Source: Halichoerus grypus
Lineage: Eukaryota; Chordata; Mammalia; Carnivora; Phocidae
Length of the DNA: 64,000 bases
Assembly (NCBI RefSeq): GCF_964656455.1
Contig: NC_135726.1
Location: forward strand, 6,272,001 to 6,336,000
Reading direction: 5' to 3'
The translations under genes were made by a program, and so were the position numbers. Numbering within the stretch: the first letter of the stretch is position 1; every line of letters begins with the position of its first letter. Shown here piece by piece: positions 45,898 to 56,604 of the stretch. The notes beneath the pieces are model-generated. The model did no database searches and was not told the DNA's origin. It was given only the letters and a program-made list of their open reading frames with translations.

Positions 45898-46720
45898 AAC
45901 CCTGTAGCCATTAATCAGTCCCTTCTTATTCCATCCTCCCGCCCCTGACAAAGGCTAATATGCTCTCCATCTCTCTGGATTTGCCTCTTTTAGACACTTC
46001 ATATAAATAGGATCATCCAATATGTGGCTTTTTGTGTCTGGTTTCTGTCACTTACCATAATCTTTTCAAGCTTCATTCATTCTGTACCATGTATCAGTGC
46101 TTCATTCATTTTTATGGATTAATAATATCCCATTGTATGAATAGATGACGTTTTGCTTATCATTTCATTAGCTAATGAACATTTGGGTTGTTTCCACTTC
46201 TATTATGAATCATGAATGCTATAAACAACCATGTACAAGTTTTTGTTTGAACACCTGTTTTCTGTTCTCTTGAGTATATGTAGGAATTGAATTGCTGGGT
46301 CATATGGTAATTCTATGTTTAAGTCGTTATGGAACTGCCAAGTGTTTCCATAGAGGCTGGGCCATTTTATGCTCCCATCAGAACTCATGAGTGTTCCAAT
46401 GTCTGCACACCCTTGCCATCAAGTGTTGTTTTCTGGTTTTTGTTTTGTTTTGTTTTTTGTAGCCATCCTAGTGGATATGAAATGCTATCTCACTGTAGTT
46501 TTGATTTACCGCAGTTGTTTTTAACTAGCCCTCCTGGTGATTCTAATGCATCGGAAACTTGAAAAAGTTGTCCAGGGACCAATAGCATCCACTCAGAAGC
46601 TAGTTTTAGAAATGCAGAGTCTTAGACCAATTAACACTGTTCAGTCAAATTCTGCATTTTAATAAGATCCCCAGGTGATCACGACATACCTTGGCGTTTG
46701 AGAAGCGCTGGTGAAGGAGA

Positions 46721-47480
46721 CATCCCTAATTGTTAACACTTCCTAATCATCTTTTAAATTTGCTAGAGTGAGGGTCTGTGTTTTTAATGCCCCATTTATC
46801 TAGTTTATTCTTATTGGACAGTCTGGAAAAACGAGAGGAACACAGAACTTGGAGTAAAACAGGCAAACCCAGTTTCCACCACTGACTCTTGCTCACGGGC
46901 TGGATGACCCCAGGCTAGTGTGCTTGATCTAGAAAAGGAATTAATATCTGCATCCTGCACCCATTAGAGTTAAATGACTTTAGCCATGTGTAAGCATCTA
47001 ATACAAGTCAGCGCCAAGGAGTTCACTCAATCTGGTTCTACCTCCTCCCCTCCCTACACTAGCCCTGGTTATCTTATGAGAGTTTTAGGGAAGCAAATCT
47101 CAGCTTTGGCCTTCTGTCACATCAATGAGCCTCTGAGGGACTGGCTAAATGATTTGCCAGATGATTTCCTTAAGGCAGCCAGTTGGCAAGAAGTTTAGGA
47201 TTGATCCCACAGTCAACTTCCCTGGACTAAGTAGGACCTTGCTTAAGGCTGGAACTGTGAATTCTATGGGATACTTATAATTTATAGACTTGTAAGAATC
47301 TCTAGGGCCACTTACTTTTGGTGTAAAGTAATTTTAATGCATTTTCAATAGCTCGGTGGGGTGGGCACCTATTACTGTCTCTCAGTAGAGAAGTCCCTTT
47401 TACTAGGGTACTTTCTATGCACTAGTAGCTATTACTTTCTAAGCACTCAGAACCCACAGTGCGTTTAAATCTCCAGCCAA
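46721..47480. other. HSD17B2 intron 3, little recognised
   Basis: A MIR-like stretch is possible at 46870-46990 (CACTGACTCTTGCTCACGGG). Otherwise nothing is recognised. Confidence 0.35.
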
Positions 47481-47484
47481 GACC

Positions 47485-47715
47485 AGAGGTTCTCGACTAG
47501 GGGCTGTTTTGCACGCGCATGCGCACGCGTGTGCACGTGCACACACACACACACACCTCCCCCCAGGGGACATGTGGCAACACTACTTGCATCTACTGGG
47601 TAGAGAACACAGTCACTGCTAAACATCCTGGAATGCATCAGGCATCCCCACATAGAAAGACTTAGCCTCTCCCCAGATATCAATACTACTGAAGTTGAGA
47701 AACACTGCCCTAGAC
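47485..47715 (+). mobile_element. MER20-type DNA transposon with purine-pyrimidine tract
   Basis: MER20-like text is visible: AGAGGTTCTCGACTAGGGGC, GGGGACATGTGGCAAC, CTAAACATCCTGGAATGC and AAGTTGAGAAACACTG. An alternating tract at 47510-47556 sits in its left part. Confidence 0.7.
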
Positions 47716-47739
47716 TCAGGGGCTGCATCAGCCTATCAC

Positions 47740-47850
47740 AGACAGATGATAAAATGGACTCTTAGAGAAGTGGGGTGACCTGCCTGCGATCACCCAGCTA
47801 GTGATAGAAGAGCAGGATTCAAACCACAACTGGCTCAAAATCCCTGAGGC
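47740..47850 (+). repeat. MIR-type fragment
   Basis: CGATCACCCAGCTAGTGATAG and GCAGGATTCAAACC are the MIR core. Confidence 0.7.
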
Positions 47851-48950
47851 TGGAGTTGTTTTATAATGTTTGTTTTCAACCGTTCCCGTTCAAGCACAGC
47901 TTGCAACTGTTTATTCTGCAATTTAAGAGGAAAACTGTCCAGAAAAGGCTTTTAGACCTCTCAAAGATTTTTCTCCTGCCCTTTGTACAATCAATCAGAG
48001 CCACCTCCCAATTCCTCCGAGACTTGTTTAAATATTTATCCAACTGCCTTGCAGGGATTTGGGTTAAAGAGCTATTCCACTTCTGAGAGGGATGATAAAC
48101 ACACTGATAGGGTTAAGATTGTCCCAGAGCAGGTGTGGTGGGAGGTGGAAATATTGACTTGGAGTTATCTGCCCAGGGACTAGTGTGTGACAGGGAGCAG
48201 CAGGATGAAGGTAACTCAGTGTCACAGTCCGGGGTGGCCGTGCCAGTACGTGCAGGATAGAAAGCCACAGGCACACATAGAGCCAGCCTGTCCCCCAGAG
48301 AGGCCCCTTAGGTCTGCCACCTGCCAGGTGTGAGGCTCCTGCTTACGTGCATGTCATTGCATGTGGTATCACCATGGCCCTGAGAAGCAGCAGTTCTTAT
48401 GCCCATCGTCCTATGAGGACACTTGCACCCAGAGGCTCAGGACCTCGGTCTGGGCCACTCAGTTGCCAGTGATAAAGACAATATCAAAACCTGGAGGCAG
48501 TTTGTTTCCATGCTGTGTGGCTGGCTTCCTCTTCTTTCTGAAATCTGATTCTACCTGCATAGCTACATGGTGTCTCTCTCACTCTTTCTGTTTCTTGTTC
48601 CTTTCTTCAGGGATGGGAGATGTGCAAGGGAAGGGTGTACTTATAATGTGGTTGACCCCTCTGTGTATCTTCTAGAAAAGAGTTTAAAGAAGCTATGTTT
48701 CTTCCCTGCCCCAATCCTAGAACTTCCCAGCGGTAGGAGTAGAGTTAGATGTAGGCTCTTTGACCTCATCCCCACCTGGGAATGGGGGTGAGGCTGGAGC
48801 AAGCATTCAGCAGTGGGGCTAGTAGGAAGAGGAAGATGGTGGAGGTGATACTTTTGGGAAGATTCCTTGAGGTTCTTGGCCTTGTGGTTGACATGGTGGT
48901 AAGACCTGCACCAGCTGAATCAGCAGGGGAGGCTGTAACTTGGTGAGTCA
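47851..48950. other. HSD17B2 intron 3, no feature recognised
   Basis: ORFs at 48361-48675 and 48567-48791 have no recognisable motif. No named repeat is seen. Confidence 0.4.
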
Positions 48951-48954
48951 GAAC

Positions 48955-49300
48955 ATGAAGCCAAAGTTCAAATTCGAGCTCTAGCTGGAGGGCCAGTCAC
49001 ATAACTCTTCTGGACCTCGGTTTTCACAGCTGCAAAATGGGGATACTAATACTATGCAAGGTTGTTGGGATCATATATCTGATAGTACCCCAAAAATGCT
49101 TGAAGCATAAGGAATGCTTTGTAACAATTGTTAATATTTATTAGATATCCACTACATGCCAGGCACTGTTCTGAGTATTTTAACATCAGTTCTAACGGTG
49201 ACGACTGTCCTGTGAGATAGGTTCAGTTATTACCCTCATTAACTCTATCTGAGAAGATAAAAAATCAAAGTGCAAAGAGCTTAACCTGACACTCAAGGTC
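48955..49300. repeat. Two MIR/L2-like fragments
   Basis: GTCACATAACTCTTCTGGACC with CTGCAAAATGGGGATAC is a reverse MIR. ATGCCAGGCACTGTTCTGAG with CCTGTGAGATAGGTTCAG is a forward MIR. Confidence 0.7.
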
Positions 49301-49334
49301 ACAGAAGGTGATAGTAATAGCTAACTCTTACATA

Positions 49335-49535
49335 GAATTTTCAGTGTGCACACAATCACTTGCACGTGAATGTTCATTGCCATGTTACTCCGAGTAGCAA
49401 AAATGTGAATGTCCATCCACTGATGAATGGATAAACAAAATGTGGCCTGCCATACAGTGGGAAACTACTCAGCTTTAAAAAGGAATGGAGTTCGGATACA
49501 TGCTTATAAGACGGATGAACCTTAAAAAGATGAAC
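49335..49535 (+). mobile_element. Old L1 ORF2 end fragment
   Basis: Typical text is GTCCATCCACTGATGAATGG and TACTCAGCTTTAAAAAGG. Confidence 0.7.
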
Positions 49536-49663
49536 GAGGAAAGATTGCGGAACCAGCAGGGGGAGGGAGAAACTCAACCAGAGGAGAGGTGTCTAGCAGC
49601 TGAAGATCTTGGGGAGGAGAAAAGAAGCATCTAAAAGGGTTTTCATTAAAATGAGTTTTGTGG

Positions 49664-49755
49664 GGCAGTAGCTCCTTCTGCCCATGGGTCCTGTCCCTGT
49701 GCTTTAATAAAATCACCTTTTTGCACCAAATAAATAAATAAATAAATAAGTAAAT
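49664..49755 (+). mobile_element. L1-type retrocopy of a short LTR-derived RNA
   Basis: An exact 16-bp duplication AAAATGAGTTTTGTGG at 49648-49663 and 49756-49771 starts at a TT/AAAA site, the preferred L1 endonuclease target. The insert body (49664-49727) matches LTR copies A and B. It runs from 31 bp after the start of their TATA box to 17 bp past the AATAAA (49706-49711). A TAAA-rich tail follows. The first base is an extra G not found in the LTRs. All three features fit a capped, polyadenylated RNA copied by L1 machinery. Confidence 0.8.
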
Positions 49756-49812
49756 AAAATGAGTTTTGTGGTATAGGATATAACCCTTTCTTCAATCTTT
49801 GCACAAAATCTT

Positions 49813-50546
49813 TTTTTAATTTAAATTTTAGTTAACATACAGTGCAATCTTGGTTTCACGAGTAGAATTCAGTGATTCATCACTTACATACAACGCCCAG
49901 CACTCATCACAACAAGTGCCCCCCTTAATACCCATCACCCATCCAGCCCATCCCCACCTCCCCCTCCCTCCATCAACCTTCAGTTTGTTCTTTGTTGTTA
50001 AGAATCTCTTAGGGCTTGTTTCTGGCTCTCCTTTTTTTCCCCCCCGTCCCATATATTCATCTGTTTTGTTTCTTAAATTCCACATAAGAGTGAAATCATA
50101 TGGTGTTTGTCTTTGACTGACTTATTTCACTTAGCATTATACACTCACTCCATCCACACCGTGGCAGATGGCAGGATTTCATTTTTTGATGACTGAGTAA
50201 TATTCCATTGTCTATATACACCACATCTTCTTTATCCATTCATCAGTCAATGGACATTTGGGCTCTTTCCATAGTTTGGCTATTGTTGATAATGCTGCTA
50301 TAAACATCGGGGTGCAAGTGTTCCTTCGAATCTGTATTTTTGTAGCCTTTGGGTAAATAGCTAGTAGTGCAATTGAAGGATCATAGAGTAGCTCTATTTT
50401 TAACGTTTTGAGGAACCTCCAAACTGTTTTCCACAGTGGTGGACCAGCTTGCATTTCCACCACAGTACGAGAGGGTTCCCCTTTCTCCGCATCCTCACCA
50501 ACACTTGTTGTTTCTTGTGTTGTTAAATTTAGCCATTCTGACAGGT
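49813..50546 (-). mobile_element. 5'-truncated L1, reverse orientation
   Basis: Reverse L1 3'UTR and ORF2 end (TAATACCCATCACCCATCC, TTTATCCATTCATCAGTC) lie between GCACAAAATCTT at 49801-49812 and GCACAACGTCTT at 50547-50558, a diverged duplication. Confidence 0.88.
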
Positions 50547-50851
50547 GCACAACGTCTTGAATAAAATCTACGCTAAAGATCTGAGCCAATCTGACATTGG
50601 CTTTGCTTTTGGGGGAATGCAATAAAGTGCTAAGTATTGATTCCATACAATATGAAGGGTGAGGAGAAAAAGCTGTCCATGCAGCCCGGGGTTGCATAAG
50701 TGTGTCAAGATTTCGAGAAAGTAAAATGTTTGGAATAGGAAATTAGGTACATATGATAAGTTATTCATCAGAAATAATTCAAGTTTGACATAGAGAAAGA
50801 GCCAAATTAGGATTGTAAAGCATGTACTTATTACTGCAGGAGGAATTGATG

Positions 50852-50965
50852 GCACCTTGTTGCTTAAGTTGAATCAAATGTTGACAGTTCTTCAGGCATT
50901 TCTACTATAATATTGGAATTGAACACATTGGCCAAATAAAGTTGAAATTGAAAAAAAAAAAAAAA
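50852..50965 (+). pseudogene. Possible 3'-end retrocopy of a polyadenylated transcript
   Basis: CCAAATAAAGTTGAAATTG is followed by a pure run of about 16 A, the usual end of an mRNA copy. GAATTGATG at 50843-50851 and 50966-50974 may be its target duplication. The parent gene is not recognised, and no coding part is present. Confidence 0.45.
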
Positions 50966-51199
50966 GAATTGATGCCTTACTACGAAGGATGTCTGTCTGG
51001 GAGTTCAAACTCCCAAAAGATATCCTCCAGGAGTGCCTAGAAGGCTGGGGGCAGAGTGAGCTTTGATATGGATAGCCAGTACCAGGTATTAGAAAGGAAG
51101 GCCAGCCCTACAGTCCCCCACTCCCCCACCACCGCCCCACCCCCACTAGTGGGGAAGGCAGGGAGGAGGTGTAGATGTACCTCCATCCACCTTTAAAGA

Positions 51200-51655
51200 A
51201 ACTGGGATGGGCCCAGAGGTATTACTTTGTGGCAAATTACCACAGACTTAGGGGCTTAAACAATAAAAATGTATTATCTTACAATTCGGAAGGTCAGAGG
51301 TTACACTGGGCTAAAATCAAGGTGTCAGCAGGGCTGCAATCCTTCTGGAGTCTTCAAGGGAAAGTCAGTTCCCCTGATTTTTTCTGCTTCTGTAAGGTGC
51401 CTGCATTCCTTGGCTCTGGGTCCCTTCCCCCATCTTCCAATCTCTCTTTGACTCTGACCCTCCTGCCTCCCTCTTATAAGGACTCTTGTATCGGAACCAT
51501 CTAGATAATGCAGGATAATCTTGCCATTTCTAGATCCTTAACTCAATCATACTGGCAAGGCCCCCTTTTGCCAGGTAAGGTCACATATTCCAGGTTCCAG
51601 GAATTAGGATGTACATGGATTTGAGGAACCACTATACTGTCTACCAAACCAGTTA
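51200..51655 (-). mobile_element. MaLR-type LTR (MLT1-like)
   Basis: The reverse MLT1-like order is ATTACTTTGTGGCAAATTACC, AGCAGGGCTGCAATCC, TATAAGGACTCTTGTATC and GGTAAGGTCACATATTCC. Confidence 0.7.
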
Positions 51656-52790
51656 CCTACCTACTCACACCAGCCTGAGATACTTTTTTGGGGATTATTT
51701 GTTATGCAGCAATGGATAACTGGAACAGAATGATTGATTCCAGCTCAGCTCCTCCTGGCTGAAGCAAACTTCCATGATAAATCTACCCCACTGAAATTCT
51801 TGTCATGCAGAGGGTGGTAGGGGTACACCAGGCTCAAGACAACCTGATGGGTCAGGGCTACCATGAGCTCCTTTAAAGAACACTTATTAGTGACTGATTG
51901 CCTGTCTCTCTCCATGACCCCTACTTCAAAATGAGAAAAATACCAGGGATGAATTCCCAGATAAGCACGTTTTCCAAAATTGCTATTATATCATTAACTT
52001 TGCCAAGAGATGCATCAAGTTGGCATTAAGGTGGATGCTAATTTCTATGGATTGGTTGGTTATTTATTGTCTTTTATCCATGCTTTGACTTTCCTGATCC
52101 CCCCGTGTTACATTCTAGCTCCTTATCGCCCTGCTCAAAATCTTTTCCATTGTTTTGCAAAATTCTTGTCAGCCAAGTTGTAGGGATTCCCTTATTTTGT
52201 TTTCTGCTGAATTTCTCTGCTTCTCATCACTGAAGGAAACTATAAGCATCATTTAAGAGTTTTGCTCCTATCTTTTTACAAACGCCTGCTCTATCAGGTA
52301 CATATGCTTCCCATCTGTTCTGATTTCTTGCTATTACTTTAACAACTTTATAAAATACCTTAGGTGGCTTCGGAGTCCGACAAATGAACTTATTTCTGGA
52401 GTTTCTTTGGGACATAAGGATTTAAAACTGGATGTGATAAAGGAAGACTCCATACATCTTGGTGACTGACTGGGTGGGAGAAAGGAGGGAAAGGCAGAGG
52501 GAGAAACAAATCCAAGAAGGCTCAAAGCTCTGCAATTCAACAGACAAGGAGAAGAACTGAAAGAAGGGGAGCAAGCTTTGACTTGCTGATAACAACTTTG
52601 GTTTCAGACATGTTGACTTGGTGATGATGGTAAAATGATGGAATGGAAATAGTAAGGCTGGATGTAAAGAATTTGCACATCCACGGTGAGAATAAGAGTG
52701 AAGGTATGTGATTTATTTTAACACTCAAGTTTCCCTCCAGTGGAAATATATGAGAAGAGAGTACTGAGTCTTGGCTTAGAAAAAGCTTTA
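51656..52790. other. HSD17B2 intron 3, no feature recognised
   Basis: No exon-like signal or named repeat can be supported. Confidence 0.4.
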
Positions 52791-52792
52791 GA

Positions 52793-53023
52793 AGGGCACC
52801 TGAGTGGCTCAGTCAGTTGAGTGTCAGACTCCTGATTTTTGGCTCAGGTCATGATCTTGGGTTGTGGAATCAAGCCCCGCATCAGGCTCTGCACTCAGTG
52901 TGGAGTCTGCTTGGGATTCTCTTTCTCTTTCTCCTTCTTCCTCTGCCCCTCCCCCTGTTCACATTCTCGTGCTCTCTCTCTCTCTCAAATAAATAAATAA
53001 ATATTTTTAAAAATTGCATTAAA
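52793..53023 (+). mobile_element. Older Can-SINE
   Basis: It starts GGGCACCTGAGTGGCTCAG and ends in AAATAAATAAATAAAT. AAAAGCTTTAGAAG precedes it. Confidence 0.9.
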
Positions 53024-53245
53024 GGGGCGTCTGGGTGGCTCAGTTGGTTGAGCGTCGGACTCTTGATTTCCGCTCAGGTCATGATCTCGGTTGGTGGGAT
53101 TGAGCCCTGCATGGGGCTTTGTGCTCAGCGGGGAGTCGGCTTGGGATTCTCTCTCTCCCTCTCCTCTGCCCCTCCCCCACTCATGCATGCAAGCGCATTC
53201 TCTCTCCCTCTCTGAATACATAGATAAAATCTTTTTTAAAAAAAG
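53024..53245 (+). mobile_element. Can-SINE in the tail of the previous SINE
   Basis: The head GGGGCGTCTGGGTGGCTCAG starts next to the older copy's tail. AAAGAGCTGTAGAAG after it matches the flank before the older copy. Confidence 0.9.
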
Positions 53246-53492
53246 GAAAGAGCTGTAGAAGCCAAGTTGAAGATGTATGAATGGGCGTCCTCTGCACTGT
53301 AAATTCTTTACTCCTTCATTCATTCATCCATGCTTCATTTATTCTCACACTTGCATTTCTTCATTTCTTCATTGAGCTTCCTATATGCCAGACACCAGGC
53401 CCATAGCACGTAGTGTGCATGTTAGGTGATAACTAAAGTAAAATCTTCTGAATGGGCTTCTCCAAGTTGAGAACAAAGAAAAGAGAAAAACT

Positions 53493-53686
53493 GGGGTGCC
53501 TGGGTGGCTCAGTCAGTTAATTGTCTGCCTTCGGCTCAGGTCAGGATCCTGGGGTCCTGGGATCAAGCCCTGCATGAGGCTCCCTGCTCAGCAGGGAACC
53601 TGCCTCTCCTTCCCCCTGCCCTGTAGCCCCCCTGCTTGTGCTCCCTCTCTCTCTCTCTGTCAAATAAATAAATAAAATCTTTAAAA
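53493..53686 (+). mobile_element. Can-SINE
   Basis: It runs from GGGGTGCCTGGGTGGCTCAG to AAATAAATAAATAAAATC, flanked by AGAGAAAAACT and AGAAAGAAAAACT. Confidence 0.93.
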
Positions 53687-53988
53687 AAAGAAAGAAAAAC
53701 TTTCTTGTCAATGTGTCAAGAAGCAGGTAATGATCAGTTATTTCAGTAAATATTTGTTGAATGAGTGAGGCAAGGAACATGGGAGACTTTTTCAGAAGTA
53801 CCAGGCTGTGCCAGGGCACTGAGAAAGGTGAGGTTTCCACAGAGGTAAAAATTTGAAGGTGGAGTTCAGAAGAAAGATAAGGGTGAAATACTGCAAATGT
53901 GTTTTCCCAGGATTTGTTTGCTTCCACAGGTAGCAAGAAATTGGAAATACTTCAGGGTCCTCATACAAGTTAAAATATAATACTCATT

Positions 53989-54179
53989 GGGGCGCCTGGG
54001 TGGCTCAGTCGTTAAGTGTCTGCCTTCGGCTCAGGTCATGATCCCAGGGTCCTGGGATCCAGCCCGCATCGGGCTCCCTGCTCTGCAGGAAGCCTGCTTC
54101 TCCCTCTCCCACTCCCCTTGCTTGTGTTCCCTCTCTCGCTGTGTCTCTCTCTGTCAAATAAATAAATAAAATCTTTAAA

Positions 54180-54211
<32 letters not shown>

Positions 54212-54225
54212 ATATATATATACAC
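53989..54225 (+). mobile_element. Can-SINE with expanded (TA)n tail
   Basis: AATACTCATTG flanks both ends (about 53979-53989 and 54226-54236). The tail after AAATCTTTAAAA has become a (TA)n tract. Confidence 0.93.
54179..54222. repeat. (TA)n repeat
   Basis: About 44 bp of nearly perfect TA dinucleotides with one TTTA interruption. Confidence 0.95.
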
Positions 54226-54239
54226 AATACTCATTGCTC

Positions 54240-55294
54240 TTAACCACCTTAAGACTTCTCTCTCCCCATTCTCTTTCTCCTCCTCCCTCCCTCTTTTCCT
54301 TCCTTCCTTGCTTCTCTCCTCCTCAGGCCAACCAACAACTTAGTAACACACACTCACATAGTAGCTAAGTTCAAGGAAATTGAGTGAAAGCCAGGAAAGG
54401 GAGTATGATGGACAACGATAATTGCCTAGTTAATACAAAGAATATCCCCTCAAAAAACAATGAAACAAAATAAAATAACTACTGGATGCCTCATTAAAAA
54501 AAGAAAATATTCTTTGGAACCAACTGATCAGAGACAAGCAGTGTTCCTCTATTCAAAAGCAGGATCCTAGAGTCCAAGCCCCCGCCCCCTTGGCTTCCCC
54601 TTCACCCATGCGGTGTCCTGAAAGACAACTCCAAGGACATTCCCAAAGCCAAGTCAGGATCTAAGGAACCCCAGTTGGAAAATAAAACCTGTCCCAGAAG
54701 AAAGGATGTGTTATGGCATACATGAGCATTGTTTATGGAAGGGAGGTTGTTAAACCCTGGACTCAAGTTGCTGATTCTCTGTTCTTTGAAATGGAAAAAG
54801 ATGAGTCATCAAATGTCACATCTGACCCAACTGCCTTGAGATTGTAAAATGATGGGAAGGATCTTAGGGAAAGCTCCAGTGGGCAGCCAACCAAGACGTG
54901 AGCTCCGGCTGTGCCAACAGTGGAGACACTTGCCTACTCATCTCACAGGGAACAACAGAGTGTGCCCAGTTCAAAGAGGGTTGAAAACGGATTACCAATA
55001 GCTCTGTGTGGGATTTCCTGTCCAAATCCAGGAAGCTTATGTGCTATGAAGATATATAAAACCCTAAATCCCCGGTAATGAATAGATGAGTTGAGAGGTA
55101 ATAGTTTATACATGAAAGGATTTGAAAGACAAGGTTTTATTGTATTAAGATCAACGGTAAACATAGAATTTGACTAATCTTGACCCAGCCCTGCAGGAGC
55201 TTGTCCTGCTTTCTCGTTTGGCGCACAAAGAATGTAACAAGCCAGGTCTTGCACAACACGCATCGCACAACCTTGAGGGAAAAGGCCAACTCAC
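54240..55294. other. HSD17B2 intron 3 next to exon 3, no other feature
   Basis: No named repeat or further exon is seen between the (TA)n SINE and the exon 3 donor. Confidence 0.45.
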
Positions 55295-55480
55295 CTGCCA
55301 TGCTGCTGATGTTCACCAGCCTGCCCTTGGATTTCCTAAGAAGAGGCAAAAATGCCTTCGTGACCTCCACAGCCCCGAAGAAGTTCACAGCCATGCATTT
55401 TTTGTACTCAGTCATGGGAATGAGCTCCCCGTCGGCTGGTAAGCCAATGATCCCAGCATTGTTGACCACAGCCCACAGTC
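55295..55480 (-). CDS. HSD17B2: HSD17B2, exon 3 (NNAG motif, active-site Ser)
   Basis: The 186-bp exon starts after CTGTCCTCAG and ends before GTGAGT, a strong donor. It encodes LWAVVNNAG, where NNAG (55452-55463) stabilises the central beta sheet in classical SDRs. VNFFGAVEVTKAFLPLL and GRLVNISSMAG follow, the last holding the catalytic Ser region at 55302-55307. Phase 1 on both sides matches exons 2 and 4. The sequence agrees closely with human HSD17B2 as I remember it, and clearly less with DHRS9, RDH16 or HSD17B6, the nearest alternatives. Confidence 0.96.
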
Positions 55481-55994
55481 CTGAGGACAGAAAGGAATGG
55501 CTTTGATGTCCAGTGATGCTGAAGAGCAGGAGGATTTTTAACACTTGAAGCTCTGGAGTGTAAAAGGCCCCTTTGAGATTTAGGATCTAGGCAGACAACT
55601 CAAACCCTTGGACCTTAAACTCCTTGAACACCTAAAACTACCTACTCTGGGGGGTTGTGTGGAGAGTAAATTTGAAATAGTAAGCGGTGGGTTTTTGGAG
55701 GAATTTTCTCTTCCTTAAAGCACTTCCCTAGATATAGCTAGATATTTGCAGTATCTGGGGACAGAGGACACAGCAAGGGGGAGAGTAATAAAAGCCTATA
55801 CCATGTTTCTCCCTCAAAGGACTGTGTAGAGACAGTCTAATATCTTGAGGACCAGGCAGGATGATATATGAGCCTTACCCCTAGGCTAGAAGAGATCCCC
55901 TAATTCAGGGAAACAGGAAAACTAGGGAGGTGCCAAGAACTAAGAAGACTGCAGAGTCCCTGAGCCCTAGTCCCTTCCCCAACCAGCCTAATCC

Positions 55995-56358
55995 TGTTGA
56001 TTGCATCAGAATCACCAGGAAGGCTTGTTCAAACAGATTGCTGGGTCCCACCTCCAGAGAATCTCATTTAGGGTGTCTGGGATGGGACCTGAGAATCTAC
56101 ATTTCTACCAGGTTCCCAGGTGATGTTGAGGCTGCAGGTCTGGACCACATCCACAAGTAGTGGTTTTCAACCTTAACTGCATGTTAGAATCACCTGGGGG
56201 GCTTTTTAACGCCCCACCCCCACCCCCCCAATGCCCAGCCACATCCAAGCCAATTAGATCAGAAATTCTGGGGTAGGGGAGAGAAGGGACCTTGACATGG
56301 AATTTAAAAATTCCCCAGGTGATTCCAATGTACAAATAAGCTTGGGAACCATGGCCCT
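55995..56358 (-). repeat. Two MER5A-like copies in tandem
   Basis: The first (55995-56155) has GCATCAGAATCACCAGGAAG and GACCTGAGAATCTACATTTC. The second (56158-56358) has TAGTGGTTTTCAACCTTAAC and CCCCAGGTGATTCCAATG. Confidence 0.7.
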
Positions 56359-56604
56359 AAGAAGCAGGGAAGAGGTAATACAAGAACTCCAGATCTTTTA
56401 CACGGGGCAGGATCTGTAGCAGAGGTGAGTGACCTGGGTCCTCTTTACCCAACAGAGGTGACAGAATCTGGGGTATGTTTAGTTAGGCAGACCTGAAGCA
56501 GATTCTCTGAGTTCCCTGAGCCTCAGCGTGGTTTAGAATAATGATCCTCAAGATGAGGTCCAGGACCAGCAGCATCAAATGGGAACTTAGAAATGCAAAT
56601 TCCA

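Larger units (their letters stand above)
45415..46505 (-). mobile_element. Old L1, reverse orientation
   Basis: Reverse L1 3' text is visible: ACAATTCAGTGGCATTTAG, AACATTTGGGTTGTTTCC and GCTGGGTCATATGGTAATTC. It is interrupted by a SINE and a GGAA repeat. Confidence 0.75.
45285..46720 (-). mobile_element. MER5A-type element split by an L1
   Basis: The left part at about 45285-45408 has GCAAATCCTCAGGTCCCACTC. The right part at about 46508-46715 has CCTCCTGGTGATTCTAATGC and AAGATCCCCAGGTGATCAC. A reverse L1 fills the gap. The right side may contain two MER5 copies. Confidence 0.6.
29833..55294 (-). other. HSD17B2: HSD17B2 intron 3 (about 25.5 kb)
   Basis: The span between the exon 3 donor and exon 4 acceptor is inferred from phase-compatible exons. 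It holds most of the mobile elements of the window, itemised separately. Confidence 0.85.

Noticed and set aside
55170..55506. Plus-strand ORFs opposite HSD17B2 exon 3
   Set aside because: They mirror the minus-strand exon, which has intact SDR motifs and proper splice sites. The plus frame has none.
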